A program made the position numbers and the translations under genes. DNA of 64,000 nt from contig WRJZ01000053.1 in assembly GCA_009778325.1 (NCBI GenBank), forward strand, positions 1-64,000, written 5' to 3'. This stretch comes from Candidatus Endomicrobium neocapritermitis (GTDB lineage Bacteria > Elusimicrobiota > Endomicrobiia > Endomicrobiales > Endomicrobiaceae). Positions 27,439 through 34,963 of this stretch are shown here, in pieces (position 1 is the first letter of the stretch; the number at the start of each line of letters is the position of its first letter). Under the pieces are notes generated by a model that saw only the letters and a program-made list of their open reading frames with translations, did no database searches and was not told the origin of the DNA.

Positions 27439-27490
27439 GTACGAATTACGAATCAAAGGCAGAGCGGCAATTAACAAATAACAACCGGAG
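27419..27490. repeat. AATTACG heptamer run entering the DUF1349 3' end
   Basis: CGGCAATTACAAATTACTAA followed by GTACGAATTACGAATCAAAG and GGCAATTAACAAATAACAAC. The first copy supplies the stop codon of the upstream gene. No long complementary arm is present. Confidence 0.65.
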
Positions 27491-27495
27491 GACAA

Positions 27496-28392
27496 ATGAT
27501 TAAAGCAATAATAGTTGGATACGGCAACATAGGCAAGTTTGCTCTTGAAGCTTTGTTTGAGGCGAAAGATTTTGAAATAGCCGGGATAGTAAGTTCTCAT
27601 GCCGATGCCGAAAAAAATCCGGAACTTAAAAATATACAAGTCGTGAAAAAATTTTCCGAACTCAAAATAAAACCCGACATAGCGATTTTGTGCTCTCCGT
27701 CGCGAGATATTGCCGACACGGCAAAGGAATATTTGAAAAACGGAATAAATACGGTTGATTCTTTTGATATGCACCAAAGTATAGTGAACGTCCGCAGGGA
27801 AATCGATAAAGCCGCGAAAGAAGCCGGAAAAGTAAGCATAATGTCAGCCGGATGGGATCCGGGCTTGGATTCCGTTGTGAGAGCTTTGCTTGAAGCTGCC
27901 GCTCCGAAAGGAATTACATATACAAATTTCGGACCGGGAATGTCCATGGGGCATTCCGTTGCGGTTAAAGCTGTGAAAGGCGTAAAAAAAGCGCTTTCAA
28001 TTACAATTCCGCTCGGCTCTTCCATACACCGCAGAATGGTTTACGTTGAAACAGAAGAAGGTTTTGATTTTAACGATATCGCAAAAAAAATCAAGGCTGA
28101 CGCCTACTTTGCCGGCGATGAAACGCATGTCATAAAAGTTGAAGATGTTGACGCTCTTAAAGATATGGGGCACGGAGTAAACCTTATGCGCAAAGGCGTT
28201 TCTGGAAAAACGCACAATCAGATGTTTGAGTTTAACATGAAGATAAATAATCCCGCTCTCACGGCGCAGATACTTGTTTCCGCTGCTCGCGCTTCAATGA
28301 AACAAAAGCCGGGCTGCTACACCATGATTGAAATCCCGATGATAGATATGCTTTACGGCGATAAAGAAGAATTGATAAAAAGGTTTGTATAG
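27496..28392 (+). CDS. ddh: meso-Diaminopimelate dehydrogenase
   Basis: Catalyses NADPH-dependent amination of tetrahydrodipicolinate (L-2-amino-6-oxopimelate) to meso-DAP, the one-step branch to lysine and peptidoglycan precursors. 298 residues. Rossmann motif VGYGNIGKFALEAL (residues 8-21), NTVDSFDMH, MSAGWDPGLDSVVRALLE and FGPGMSMGHSVAVKAVKGVK are characteristic of Ddh. GGAGGA precedes ATG 27496. A strong terminator follows at 28409, so it is probably the last gene of its unit. Confidence 0.93.
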   Translation: MIKAIIVGYGNIGKFALEALFEAKDFEIAGIVSSHADAEKNPELKNIQVVKKFSELKIKPDIAILCSPSRDIADTAKEYLKNGINTVDSFDMHQSIVNVRREIDKAAKEAGKVSIMSAGWDPGLDSVVRALLEAAAPKGITYTNFGPGMSMGHSVAVKAVKGVKKALSITIPLGSSIHRRMVYVETEEGFDFNDIAKKIKADAYFAGDETHVIKVEDVDALKDMGHGVNLMRKGVSGKTHNQMFEFNMKINNPALTAQILVSAARASMKQKPGCYTMIEIPMIDMLYGDKEELIKRFV

Positions 28393-28408
28393 TTTTTGTT
28401 TAAAAAAC

Positions 28409-28455
28409 AATAAAGCCGGACTGGTTTTTGTAATCAGCCCGGCTTTATTTATTGT
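28409..28455 (+). terminator. Rho-independent terminator after ddh
   Basis: AATAAAGCCGGACTG (28409-28423) and CAGCCCGGCTTTATT (28435-28449) pair with one mismatch around an 11-nt loop, followed by a T-rich tract. Confidence 0.85.
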
Positions 28456-28506
28456 ATATAAAACTACTTGCATGTCCAATGATGTAGTCTTATACTTTAA
28501 ATAAAT

Positions 28507-30783
28507 ATGAAAATGAACGGCAATTACGAATTACGAATGACGAATTATGAATCAACGGCAATTCCTCACCCTCTTGCTTCGCAAGAAGAGGCAAGGGAAA
28601 ATACTTTTTTGTCTTTGATTCGTAATTCGTCATTCGTAATTCGTAATTGCCGTTTACTCGCTTTAGCCCTGTTCCTGAGCGCGCAATGTTTCATTTCCGA
28701 TGTTTATGCGGGAAATCCATGGCCGAATGATCCTGATTTTTTAGTTGGTGTTGCGGGTCATCCAGGCAATCCAGTCTATCCATCCACAACTTTTACAGGA
28801 TATGGGCATGGTGATGCGGATATAGAAAAACAGATTCACCTGTTAGCTGAGATGGGTGCAAAAATTTACCGATTGGACTCTAATCCTCCCATAGACCAGT
28901 TGGAAAAGATAATCACACTTTGTGAAAAATACGGTATTGAACTTCTGCTGATCACCGGCGGTACCCCTTCAAGCGTAGTGAGATGGTTTAAAGGAAGAGT
29001 CAAATACTATCAGGTGGGTAACGAGATGAATCTTCAGGCGCAAAAATCTGGCAATGGAACTCAGATAAGCCATTACTGGATGTCGACAGATACAGAACCT
29101 CTGCCTGCGGATAAGAAATATTTGGATGTCATGATCAGCAACACCATCCAAACCATCAAGATAATTCGCGCGGATGATCCGGACGTGAAGATCCTGATCA
29201 ATGGAACAGGTGTACATTACGCTTTTCTTGATTATGCTTTTGAGGAATTTGCGAAAGCGGGCGTTGACATCGACCTTATCGGCTGGGACTGGTATTCCTT
29301 TATGGAAAACAACAGGACAACCCATTCTTCCGCCATAGACGGCTTGAACAGTGTCGCAAAATTTATGTATGACCGTTACGGTAAGGATATTATAATTTGC
29401 GAATACAATATGGCTCCTTCTTACTTTGATATGGTGCAGCTTAATCCGCAGCATATTCCATTTCTTCCCGGAAACGGAAACGGTATAATGGACCTTTTCG
29501 AAGAAAATAATATGGATATATTAGTGGGACCCTATTTGGTCAATAATATTCAATATTTGTATAAGAATAGAGGTGAAAATCATATTAAAGGTATTATGAT
29601 TTATGAGCTCATGGAGCAGCCGGGTCACCTCAGCCAGTGGGAAGCAAAATACGGCATAACATATGCCAAAATGCTCAATCTTAGTCAAAGACGCTATCAG
29701 ATATTGGGGCCAAAAGCAGCGTATTACCATGTCCAAAAACTCCTCGGCGGCGGTTTTGTGCCGATACAAAGATTGAATCCTTCCGTGGTAATTCCCGAAC
29801 ATACGATAACAGCGTCAGTTATAGACGAGGACACAGACGGCACAGTTCTGTCCTCGCAAGCAGGCGGCACAGTTACCGGAAGCGGTATATACCGAGAAAA
29901 CTCTGTTGTTACACTGGCAGCTGCCGCCAAACCCGGATACGAATTTCTGGGCTGGTACAGAGGCGGAATAAGAATCAGTAAAAATCCTGTTTATAAATTT
30001 ACAGCTTATGAAGACGCCAGCAATGCCGACAGAGATAGCGCCGAAGGAAAGTTTGCGTATGAAGCAAGGTATGTTTTCAGGGGCGCTTATGAAGGAGCAG
30101 TAATAACATTTCCGGTAATATCAAAAGACGGCGCTCAAAGCACCGGAATGCTGACAGTGCCTGCAAAAACATTCAGCGCGAATGTGGAAATCGATGTGAA
30201 ACAGTACAGCAAATTCATTTTAGCGCCTGCGGAATCGTATGTGAGAGAATTAAGTCATACGAATATAGGTGCGATTATAAACGCGCAGGGCAAGCCGGAA
30301 AAGGAGATGGAGCTGAAAATACCGTATAACAATTCGGACATAACCGGAATGAACGAAGACACTTTGGTGATATCAAGATATGATGAAGAAAAACAGGTAT
30401 GGGTTCCGTTAAAGTCAAAAGTGGACAGTAATAACAAACAGATAATAGCCTATATAGATAAAGTATCGATATATGCCATAATGGGAACGGCAAATGCGCT
30501 AAAAGCGTTTGAGAATATGAGATATTATCCGAATCCGCTGCAGCCGTCAAAGGGACTGAATTATTCAAAGATGAATTTTGCGAATATGCCGCCGGGAACA
30601 CACATAAAGATATACACAATGTTGGGACAAGTAGTACGAGACTTAGAAGCAGACGCAAGCGGAATGGCAGTTTGGGACGGAAAAAATAATGCAGGCGAAA
30701 AAGCTGCAAGCGGAGTGTATATAATATACATGAAAGACAGGAACGGAAATAAAAAGAGAATAAAAATAGCAGTGGAAAGATAA
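28507..30783 (+). CDS. Large secreted glycoside-hydrolase-like protein (clan GH-A type) with InlB-like and FlgD-like domains
   Basis: 758 residues as read from ATG 28507. Probable order: repeat-encoded N-terminus (1-46), hydrophobic signal core LLALALFLSAQ (about 50-60), a TIM-barrel-like region (70-430) with YYQVGNEMN (candidate acid/base E173) and DIIICEYN (candidate nucleophile E299), an InlB B-repeat-like segment (GYEFLGWYRGGI, about 475), a beta domain, and a C-terminal FlgD/sorting-type Ig domain (YPNPLQPSKG, then GVYIIYMKDRNG). TTG 28609 with AAGGG 11 nt upstream is an alternative start giving a compact signal peptide. Substrate unknown. Confidence 0.72.
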   Translation: MKMNGNYELRMTNYESTAIPHPLASQEEARENTFLSLIRNSSFVIRNCRLLALALFLSAQCFISDVYAGNPWPNDPDFLVGVAGHPGNPVYPSTTFTGYGHGDADIEKQIHLLAEMGAKIYRLDSNPPIDQLEKIITLCEKYGIELLLITGGTPSSVVRWFKGRVKYYQVGNEMNLQAQKSGNGTQISHYWMSTDTEPLPADKKYLDVMISNTIQTIKIIRADDPDVKILINGTGVHYAFLDYAFEEFAKAGVDIDLIGWDWYSFMENNRTTHSSAIDGLNSVAKFMYDRYGKDIIICEYNMAPSYFDMVQLNPQHIPFLPGNGNGIMDLFEENNMDILVGPYLVNNIQYLYKNRGENHIKGIMIYELMEQPGHLSQWEAKYGITYAKMLNLSQRRYQILGPKAAYYHVQKLLGGGFVPIQRLNPSVVIPEHTITASVIDEDTDGTVLSSQAGGTVTGSGIYRENSVVTLAAAAKPGYEFLGWYRGGIRISKNPVYKFTAYEDASNADRDSAEGKFAYEARYVFRGAYEGAVITFPVISKDGAQSTGMLTVPAKTFSANVEIDVKQYSKFILAPAESYVRELSHTNIGAIINAQGKPEKEMELKIPYNNSDITGMNEDTLVISRYDEEKQVWVPLKSKVDSNNKQIIAYIDKVSIYAIMGTANALKAFENMRYYPNPLQPSKGLNYSKMNFANMPPGTHIKIYTMLGQVVRDLEADASGMAVWDGKNNAGEKAASGVYIIYMKDRNGNKKRIKIAVER
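28515..28655. repeat. AATTACG-armed inverted repeat inside the 5' end of a gene
   Basis: GAACGGCAATTACGAATTAC (from 28515) through GAATCAACGG pairs with TGATTCGTAATTCGTCATTC and GTAATTCGTAATTGCCGTT (ending about 28655). The loop holds CCTCACCCTCTTGCTTCGCA and AGAAGAGGCAAGGG, another repeat module. The whole element lies within the reading frame of the secreted protein. Confidence 0.85.
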
Positions 30784-30900
30784 ACGGCAATTACTAATTA
30801 CGAATTACGAATCAACGGCGAACGACAAAAGCAATTACGAATTAACGGCAGCGAAAGGTGAAAGATCGGCAGTTCAGCAGCTCGGCAACGGCAAGGGCTT
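30784..30900. repeat. Tandem AATTACG and GGCAGCTCGG repeat debris
   Basis: CGGCAATTACTAATTACGAA, TTACGAATCAACGGCGAACG, GCAATTACGAATTAACGGCA and then GGCAGTTCAGCAGCTCGGCA followed by ACGGCAAGGGCTTTAA. Half-arms of two classes lie side by side without right arms. The remaining 30901-31050 holds nothing I can assign. Confidence 0.6.
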
Positions 30901-31050
30901 TAATAAAAAAAGAGAGAGCGAAACCTAAGCAATTCAGCAAAGGTTGCGCCCTCCGTGACTAAAGTATAGTAAAACTGCCTATTTAACTCAAGTAGTTAAA
31001 ACTCTAGACTTTTTAATAACAATTATTGGCTTAATCAAATTAAATTTATT

Positions 31051-31863
31051 TTACTTCAAAAGTTTTTGTTCATGAGTTTTCTGCCGTAGTTCGCTCTTTT
31101 TTTGTTTTGTAGTAGTTTGAAACTCCGTCATATTGCTCCAGTATCTTTTCGGCATGAGCGTCATGCGGCATTTCGGGTTTTCGCGGCCTTCAATGGCAAT
31201 CGTGTCGTAAAATATCTTCCATAAATCCCTGTAAGTTTGTTCTTCTTCGTCAGCTTCGGGAATATTTACTTCGTCGGTTTCGGAAATAATATATCTGCCT
31301 TTGGCGTAAGCGCAGATAAATTTGTTTGTCTCATCGTAAATCACGAATTTTTCATTGGGCATTCTCTCGCAAAAGTGCCGCGCAAGAATGTGCAGTACAA
31401 AATTTTTCGGCTTTATTTTGGAAATCAGCAAATCGCCGTAAGCTGAAAAACGCGCGAAACCCGTAAATTTGTGCGCTTCGTGCGTCATTTGTCTTACCGC
31501 TTTTGTGAGAATCAGCACCGTGTCATTTGCCAGCATGTTCATAATTTTCGGACCTGTTTTATATCCCAGCCGCATAAAATCAAGCATATGCATTTCCTTG
31601 TGTTCAAGACATGTCATAAGCGCGTTTTCCAGAAAAGGCAATGCTTCGCAGCCCATTTCTTTTGGAATTGATTTTCTGACGCGCCCGGCTTTTTGCGTAT
31701 CCGTAACTATATTGTATTGTTCAAGCAGACCAGGCTGAATATCTTTTTGTCTTACAATGTCAGCCGGTTTTTCTTTACGCGTAAAACTTTCAAACGCGCA
31801 GCATAAAAACCCGTCAAAAGTTCCGTCGTAATTGTAAATTATGTTTTTTTGCATGAAAGTCAT
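31051..31863 (-). CDS. DUF4130-type putative DNA-metabolism protein
   Basis: 270 residues. NIIYNYDGTFDGFLCCAFES at the start and KFTGFARFSAYGDLLISKIK then DWxxP-like PKNFVLHILARHFCERMPNE mark the family usually annotated as a probable DNA metabolism protein (DUF4130/TIGR03915, by memory). It is the regular partner of the radical SAM/HhH protein encoded upstream. CAGGAG lies just before the ATG at 31863. The C-terminus is Lys/Gln-rich. Biochemical role unknown; the pairing suggests both act on the same DNA or nucleotide substrate. Confidence 0.8.
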   Translation of the reverse strand: MTFMQKNIIYNYDGTFDGFLCCAFESFTRKEKPADIVRQKDIQPGLLEQYNIVTDTQKAGRVRKSIPKEMGCEALPFLENALMTCLEHKEMHMLDFMRLGYKTGPKIMNMLANDTVLILTKAVRQMTHEAHKFTGFARFSAYGDLLISKIKPKNFVLHILARHFCERMPNEKFVIYDETNKFICAYAKGRYIISETDEVNIPEADEEEQTYRDLWKIFYDTIAIEGRENPKCRMTLMPKRYWSNMTEFQTTTKQKKSELRQKTHEQKLLK

Positions 31864-31906
31864 TATGTTCTCCTGATATGATTAACGTCATTAGGGAGCT
31901 GTTTTT

Positions 31907-32042
31907 CCTCTCCCCATGCGGGAGAGGGTAGGGTGAGGGGTTGCCGTTTTCAAGAAGGTTAGCGTAATAATGACTAAAAAACGACAACGGCAACCCCTCA
32001 TCCTCTTGCTTCGCAAGTCCTTCTCCCGCAAGGGGAGAAGGT
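31907..32042. repeat. CCTCTCCC/GGGAGAGG inverted repeat
   Basis: CCTCTCCCCATGCGGGAGAG followed by GGTAGGGTGAGGGGTTGCCG (31907-31947) pairs with ACGGCAACCCCTCATCCTCT and CTTCTCCCGCAAGGGGAGAA (31984-32042). Hairpins nest inside each arm. It separates the two genes of the minus-strand pair. Confidence 0.75.
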
Positions 32043-32044
32043 AA

Positions 32045-33364
32045 CTACTTATGCCCAGCTGTTAACACCGGCCGCTCTCCTCCACTTAAAAGTTTTTCCG
32101 CTTCAATAAAATCCAGCTGTTTCGGGCAATTAGCGTCTTTGTACATGTCAAACTCTTTTTTTGACATTAAAGATTTTAAAATATTGTCATGTTTTATTAT
32201 CAAACCTTCATTTTTTCTGCCTTTGCACGTGACAAAATACTGTGCGCGTTTTAAGACAACTCCGAGTTTTTTTAATGACAAAAAATCCAAAGTATTGTAA
32301 CGTCTGGCGACTATTATTCTTTGAGCGCTTCTCACGCCTATGCCGGGTACGCGTAAAAGCTCTTCATATGACGCCTGATTTACTTCAACCGGAAAAAAAT
32401 CCGGATGATTTACCGCCCAATTGCATTTAGGATCCATGAACGGATTGAAGTTCGGCGAGTTATCGTCTAAAATTTCTCCCGCGCTGAATTTATAAACCCG
32501 CATAAGCCAGTCAGCCTGATAAAGGCGGTGTTCCCTGAGCAAAGGCGGATGCGTGTCCAATGACGGCAGCATTGTGTCATTGGACACGGGAATATAAGCT
32601 GAAAAGAAAACTCTTTTAAGCTTATATTTTTTATAAAGGCTTTCAGTAAGCTTTAAAATATGGCTGTCTGTTTCCGGAGAAGCGCCGATAATCATCTGCG
32701 TGCTTTGCCCGGCAGGCGCGAATTTCGGGGCTTTTTTATATACGGTTAAATCCCTGCAGTTTTCAGATATGCTTTCTTTTATGAACCCCATCGGCTCCAA
32801 AATGGAATTTTTGCTTTTGTCAGGCGCTAAAAGGGCAAGACTGCTTTGCGAAGGCATTTCTATGTTTACGCTCATGCGGTCTGCCAGCAGGCCAAGCTGC
32901 CGTAAAAGTTTGCTGTCAGCGCCGGGTATTGCTTTTGCGTGAATATATCCGTTGAAATTATGGACATTCCGCAGCAGCATAAGGGTGCGAATCATAAGTT
33001 CGCAGGTATAATCCGGATTTTTTATTACGCCTGAACTTAAAAACAAACCTTCAATATAATTGCGTTTATAAAACTGTATGGTCAAATCCGCAAGTTCTTC
33101 GGGTTTGAAAACAGCCCTTTTTATTTCTGCGTTTGATTTTCTGTTTAAACAGTACTTGCAATCGTATATACATATATTTGTCTGAAGAACTTTTAAAAGG
33201 GATATGCAGCGTCCGTCAGCGGCAAAACTGTGGCATACTCCGGCAAGACATGTGCTGCCCATGCCGCCGCTGCCTGCAACAGAACTCGCTGTTCCGCTGG
33301 AAGTGCACGCCGCGTCATATTTAGCGGAGTCCGCAAGGATTTGTAATTTATCAAAAATTTCCAT
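32045..33364 (-). CDS. Putative DNA modification/repair radical SAM protein with helix-hairpin-helix
   Basis: 439 residues. Radical SAM cluster motif CIYDCKYC (C-x3-C-x2-C, about residues 65-72) after a Cys/Gly-rich N-terminus (GSTCLAGVCHSFAADGRC). The C-terminal helix-hairpin-helix ELLRVPGIGVRSAQRIIVAR (about 334-353) indicates DNA binding. This matches the TIGR03916-type family, which is distantly like spore photoproduct lyase. The ATG is at 33364, with an inverted repeat at 33397-33425 upstream. Function has not, to my knowledge, been established. Confidence 0.85.
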   Translation of the reverse strand: MEIFDKLQILADSAKYDAACTSSGTASSVAGSGGMGSTCLAGVCHSFAADGRCISLLKVLQTNICIYDCKYCLNRKSNAEIKRAVFKPEELADLTIQFYKRNYIEGLFLSSGVIKNPDYTCELMIRTLMLLRNVHNFNGYIHAKAIPGADSKLLRQLGLLADRMSVNIEMPSQSSLALLAPDKSKNSILEPMGFIKESISENCRDLTVYKKAPKFAPAGQSTQMIIGASPETDSHILKLTESLYKKYKLKRVFFSAYIPVSNDTMLPSLDTHPPLLREHRLYQADWLMRVYKFSAGEILDDNSPNFNPFMDPKCNWAVNHPDFFPVEVNQASYEELLRVPGIGVRSAQRIIVARRYNTLDFLSLKKLGVVLKRAQYFVTCKGRKNEGLIIKHDNILKSLMSKKEFDMYKDANCPKQLDFIEAEKLLSGGERPVLTAGHK

Positions 33365-33396
33365 TTTTATTTCCTAGTGTGATACGCCATAAAGGA

Positions 33397-33425
33397 GTAC
33401 ATTTGTTTCAGGGATACAAATGTAC
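33397..33425 (-). promoter_or_regulatory. Candidate operator upstream of the radical SAM gene
   Basis: Perfect 10-bp inverted repeat GTACATTTGT (33397-33406) and ACAAATGTAC (33416-33425) with a 9-nt spacer, 33 nt upstream of the minus-strand start. On that strand TTGCAA followed 17 nt later by TACATT would put the repeat over the -10 region, as for a repressor site. Confidence 0.4.
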
Positions 33426-33449
33426 TATATTTTTGTTGGTTTTGCAAGA

Positions 33450-33586
33450 GGCAATTAATAATGATAAATGGTTAACGGTTAATGGTTAATTGCGGAGTGC
33501 GCGAAGTGCACCTATTTAATAAGCGAGGCAAAGCCTCGCACAATAATTTATCATTTATCATCAACCATTTATCATTATTAATTGCC
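33450..33586. repeat. Three-way-junction repeat, copy 4 (GGTTAAT arms)
   Basis: Left arm GGCAATTAATAATGATAAAT plus GGTTAACGGTTAATGGTTAA (33450-33489); right arm TTTATCATTTATCATCAACC then ATTTATCATTATTAATTGCC (33547-33586). Hairpin 1 GTGC...GTGCAC (about 33497-33511), 11-nt linker, hairpin 2 GCGAGGC-AAA-GCCTCGC (33523-33539). It accounts for most of the 306-nt gap 33365-33671; 33587-33671 shows no other feature. Confidence 0.85.
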
Positions 33587-33671
33587 GTTTTTGCTTTTTC
33601 AGCCAATAAAACTTATAATAAAGACAAATCTCTAATCTTCAAACTCCATACTGCAGTTAAAAGGATATTTA

Positions 33672-34334
33672 ATGGGTAATTTTAACGTCAGTCTTAATTT
33701 AAAACTTTCCAAAGAAGAAGCGCCTAAAGTAATACCGAAGATAATAAGGTGCATGGTGCTGACGATCCTGATTTATTTCATAAATATATTCTTTGCGGTT
33801 TGGGGAATAATCAGATTTATACAGCTTGATATTTATACGGCATACAATATTTCATTTTTTGTATTATTACTGTTCTTGGCAGGCTTGTTTATGTTTGCGG
33901 CGGTTTTTTTTACGCAAAAATATGTAATTATAACCGTTATAAAAACCACATATAAAAAAATGATGCCGTTTTTTAAAACCGTCAGCCTGGTAATAGCCGA
34001 ACGGTATGCCTCGGACGACAAATTTCAGGAAAAAATAAATAAGGCTTTTGACATCGGCGCTGATTTTGGCGTCTTTTATGATAAAAATGCCCCGTGGATT
34101 GTAAAAAAGGCCGTCAGTTTTTTTGTAAACCGTCTGCCGTTTGTGGATTTTTTAAAAAACATGTCGCCCGGAATAAATAAAAAAGATATACATGCCGTCA
34201 GCGAGGCAATATACGTCCAGATGGACGATTACATGATTAATAAGCTTTTTGTTAATAATAACTTGAACAAGATTTTCGCTTTATATATCGTAAACATAGC
34301 AACGCAAGTTTTGTTATTGCTGCTTATCAAGTAA
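33672..34334 (+). CDS. Membrane protein of unknown function
   Basis: 220 residues, not recognised. Two adjacent membrane helices near the N-terminus (about residues 29-50 and 58-82), a cytoplasmic or periplasmic central region of about 115 residues (with MPFFKTVSLVIAERYASDDK), and a C-terminal helix (IFALYIVNIATQVLLLLLIK). AAAAGGA precedes ATG 33672. It is bracketed by three-way-junction repeats on both sides. Confidence 0.75.
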   Translation: MGNFNVSLNLKLSKEEAPKVIPKIIRCMVLTILIYFINIFFAVWGIIRFIQLDIYTAYNISFFVLLLFLAGLFMFAAVFFTQKYVIITVIKTTYKKMMPFFKTVSLVIAERYASDDKFQEKINKAFDIGADFGVFYDKNAPWIVKKAVSFFVNRLPFVDFLKNMSPGINKKDIHAVSEAIYVQMDDYMINKLFVNNNLNKIFALYIVNIATQVLLLLLIK

Positions 34335-34338
34335 AAAT

Positions 34339-34467
34339 GGCAATTAATAATTAACAAATAACAATGAATAATGTCGGAGTTTCGCGAAAGCGAAACCTAA
34401 TTAATAAGTTTTTGCTTCGCAAAAACACAATAATTGTTACTTATTATTTGTTAATTGTTAATTGCCG
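34339..34467. repeat. Three-way-junction repeat, copy 5 (AATTAACAAATAAC arms)
   Basis: Left arm GGCAATTAATAATTAACAAA then TAACAATGAATAATG (34339-34373); right arm ATTGTTACTTATTATTTGTT then AATTGTTAATTGCC (34433-34467). Hairpin 1 GTTTCGC-GAAA-GCGAAAC (34379-34396), 11-nt linker, hairpin 2 GTTTTTGC-TTC-GCAAAAAC (34408-34426, identical to copy 2). Confidence 0.88.
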
Positions 34468-34482
34468 TTAAAGGGGGAATTA

Positions 34483-34806
34483 ATGAAAGGTTTAGAAACA
34501 GCATTCTATGCAAGTGTGGGAATGGCTTTGAAAGGAAAAGAAAAAGTTGAAAAATGGGCAAAACAGGTTGTAAAAGAAAGCAAAATGGAAGCCGGCGCAG
34601 GTAAAAAATTTGTAGACAACGCTGTAAAGCACGCGGAAGAAGCAAAGAAAGAGCTTTCCAAAAAAATAGATGACACTGTAAAAACTGCCGCAGGGAAAAT
34701 GGGATTTATAACGAAAAAAGAAGCGAATTTGCTTAAAAGCGAGATAGAAAAATTAAAAAAACAGCTCAATTTTAAAGCGAAGAAGGCAGTTAAAACTAAA
34801 AAGTAA
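34483..34806 (+). CDS. Phasin-like small helical protein
   Basis: 107 residues from ATG 34483 (GGGGGAATTA upstream). Almost entirely helical and lysine-rich: LETAFYASVGMALKGKEKVE at the start, VKHAEEAKKELSKKIDDTVK in the middle and a coiled coil ending in AKKAVKTKK. Resembles phasin-superfamily/PhaI-like proteins that often precede a UbiB kinase gene. Role unknown; membrane or granule-surface association is an inference. Confidence 0.65.
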   Translation: MKGLETAFYASVGMALKGKEKVEKWAKQVVKESKMEAGAGKKFVDNAVKHAEEAKKELSKKIDDTVKTAAGKMGFITKKEANLLKSEIEKLKKQLNFKAKKAVKTKK

Positions 34807-34820
34807 AATTAGTTGTTGCT

Positions 34821-34944
34821 ATTGTAAATGATAAATGGTTAACGGTTAATGGTTAATTGCGGAGTGCGCGAAGCGCACCTATTAATAAGCGAGGCAAAGC
34901 CTCGCACAATAATTTATCATTAACCATTTATCATTGTTAATTGT
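34821..34944. repeat. Three-way-junction repeat, copy 6 (GGTTAAT arms)
   Basis: Left arm GTAAATGATAAATGGTTAAC then GGTTAATGGTTAAT (34821-34857); right arm AATTTATCATTAACCATTTA then TCATTGTTAATTGTC (34908-34944). Hairpin 1 GTGCGC-GAA-GCGCAC (34864-34878, perfect), 10-nt linker, hairpin 2 GCGAGGC-AAA-GCCTCGC (34889-34905, identical to copy 4). Confidence 0.88.
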
Positions 34945-34963
34945 CGTTTACGGGGGTAATTTA

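Noticed and set aside
30784-31050. Small gene or RNA between the secreted protein and the DUF4130 gene
   Set aside because: Only repeat fragments and AT-rich sequence; no ORF with a ribosome-binding site and no strong terminator hairpin.
33450-34944. Closely spaced similar repeats (copies 4-6) resembling a CRISPR array
   Set aside because: Units are long inverted repeats with different arm sequences, separated by genes; there are no regular spacers.
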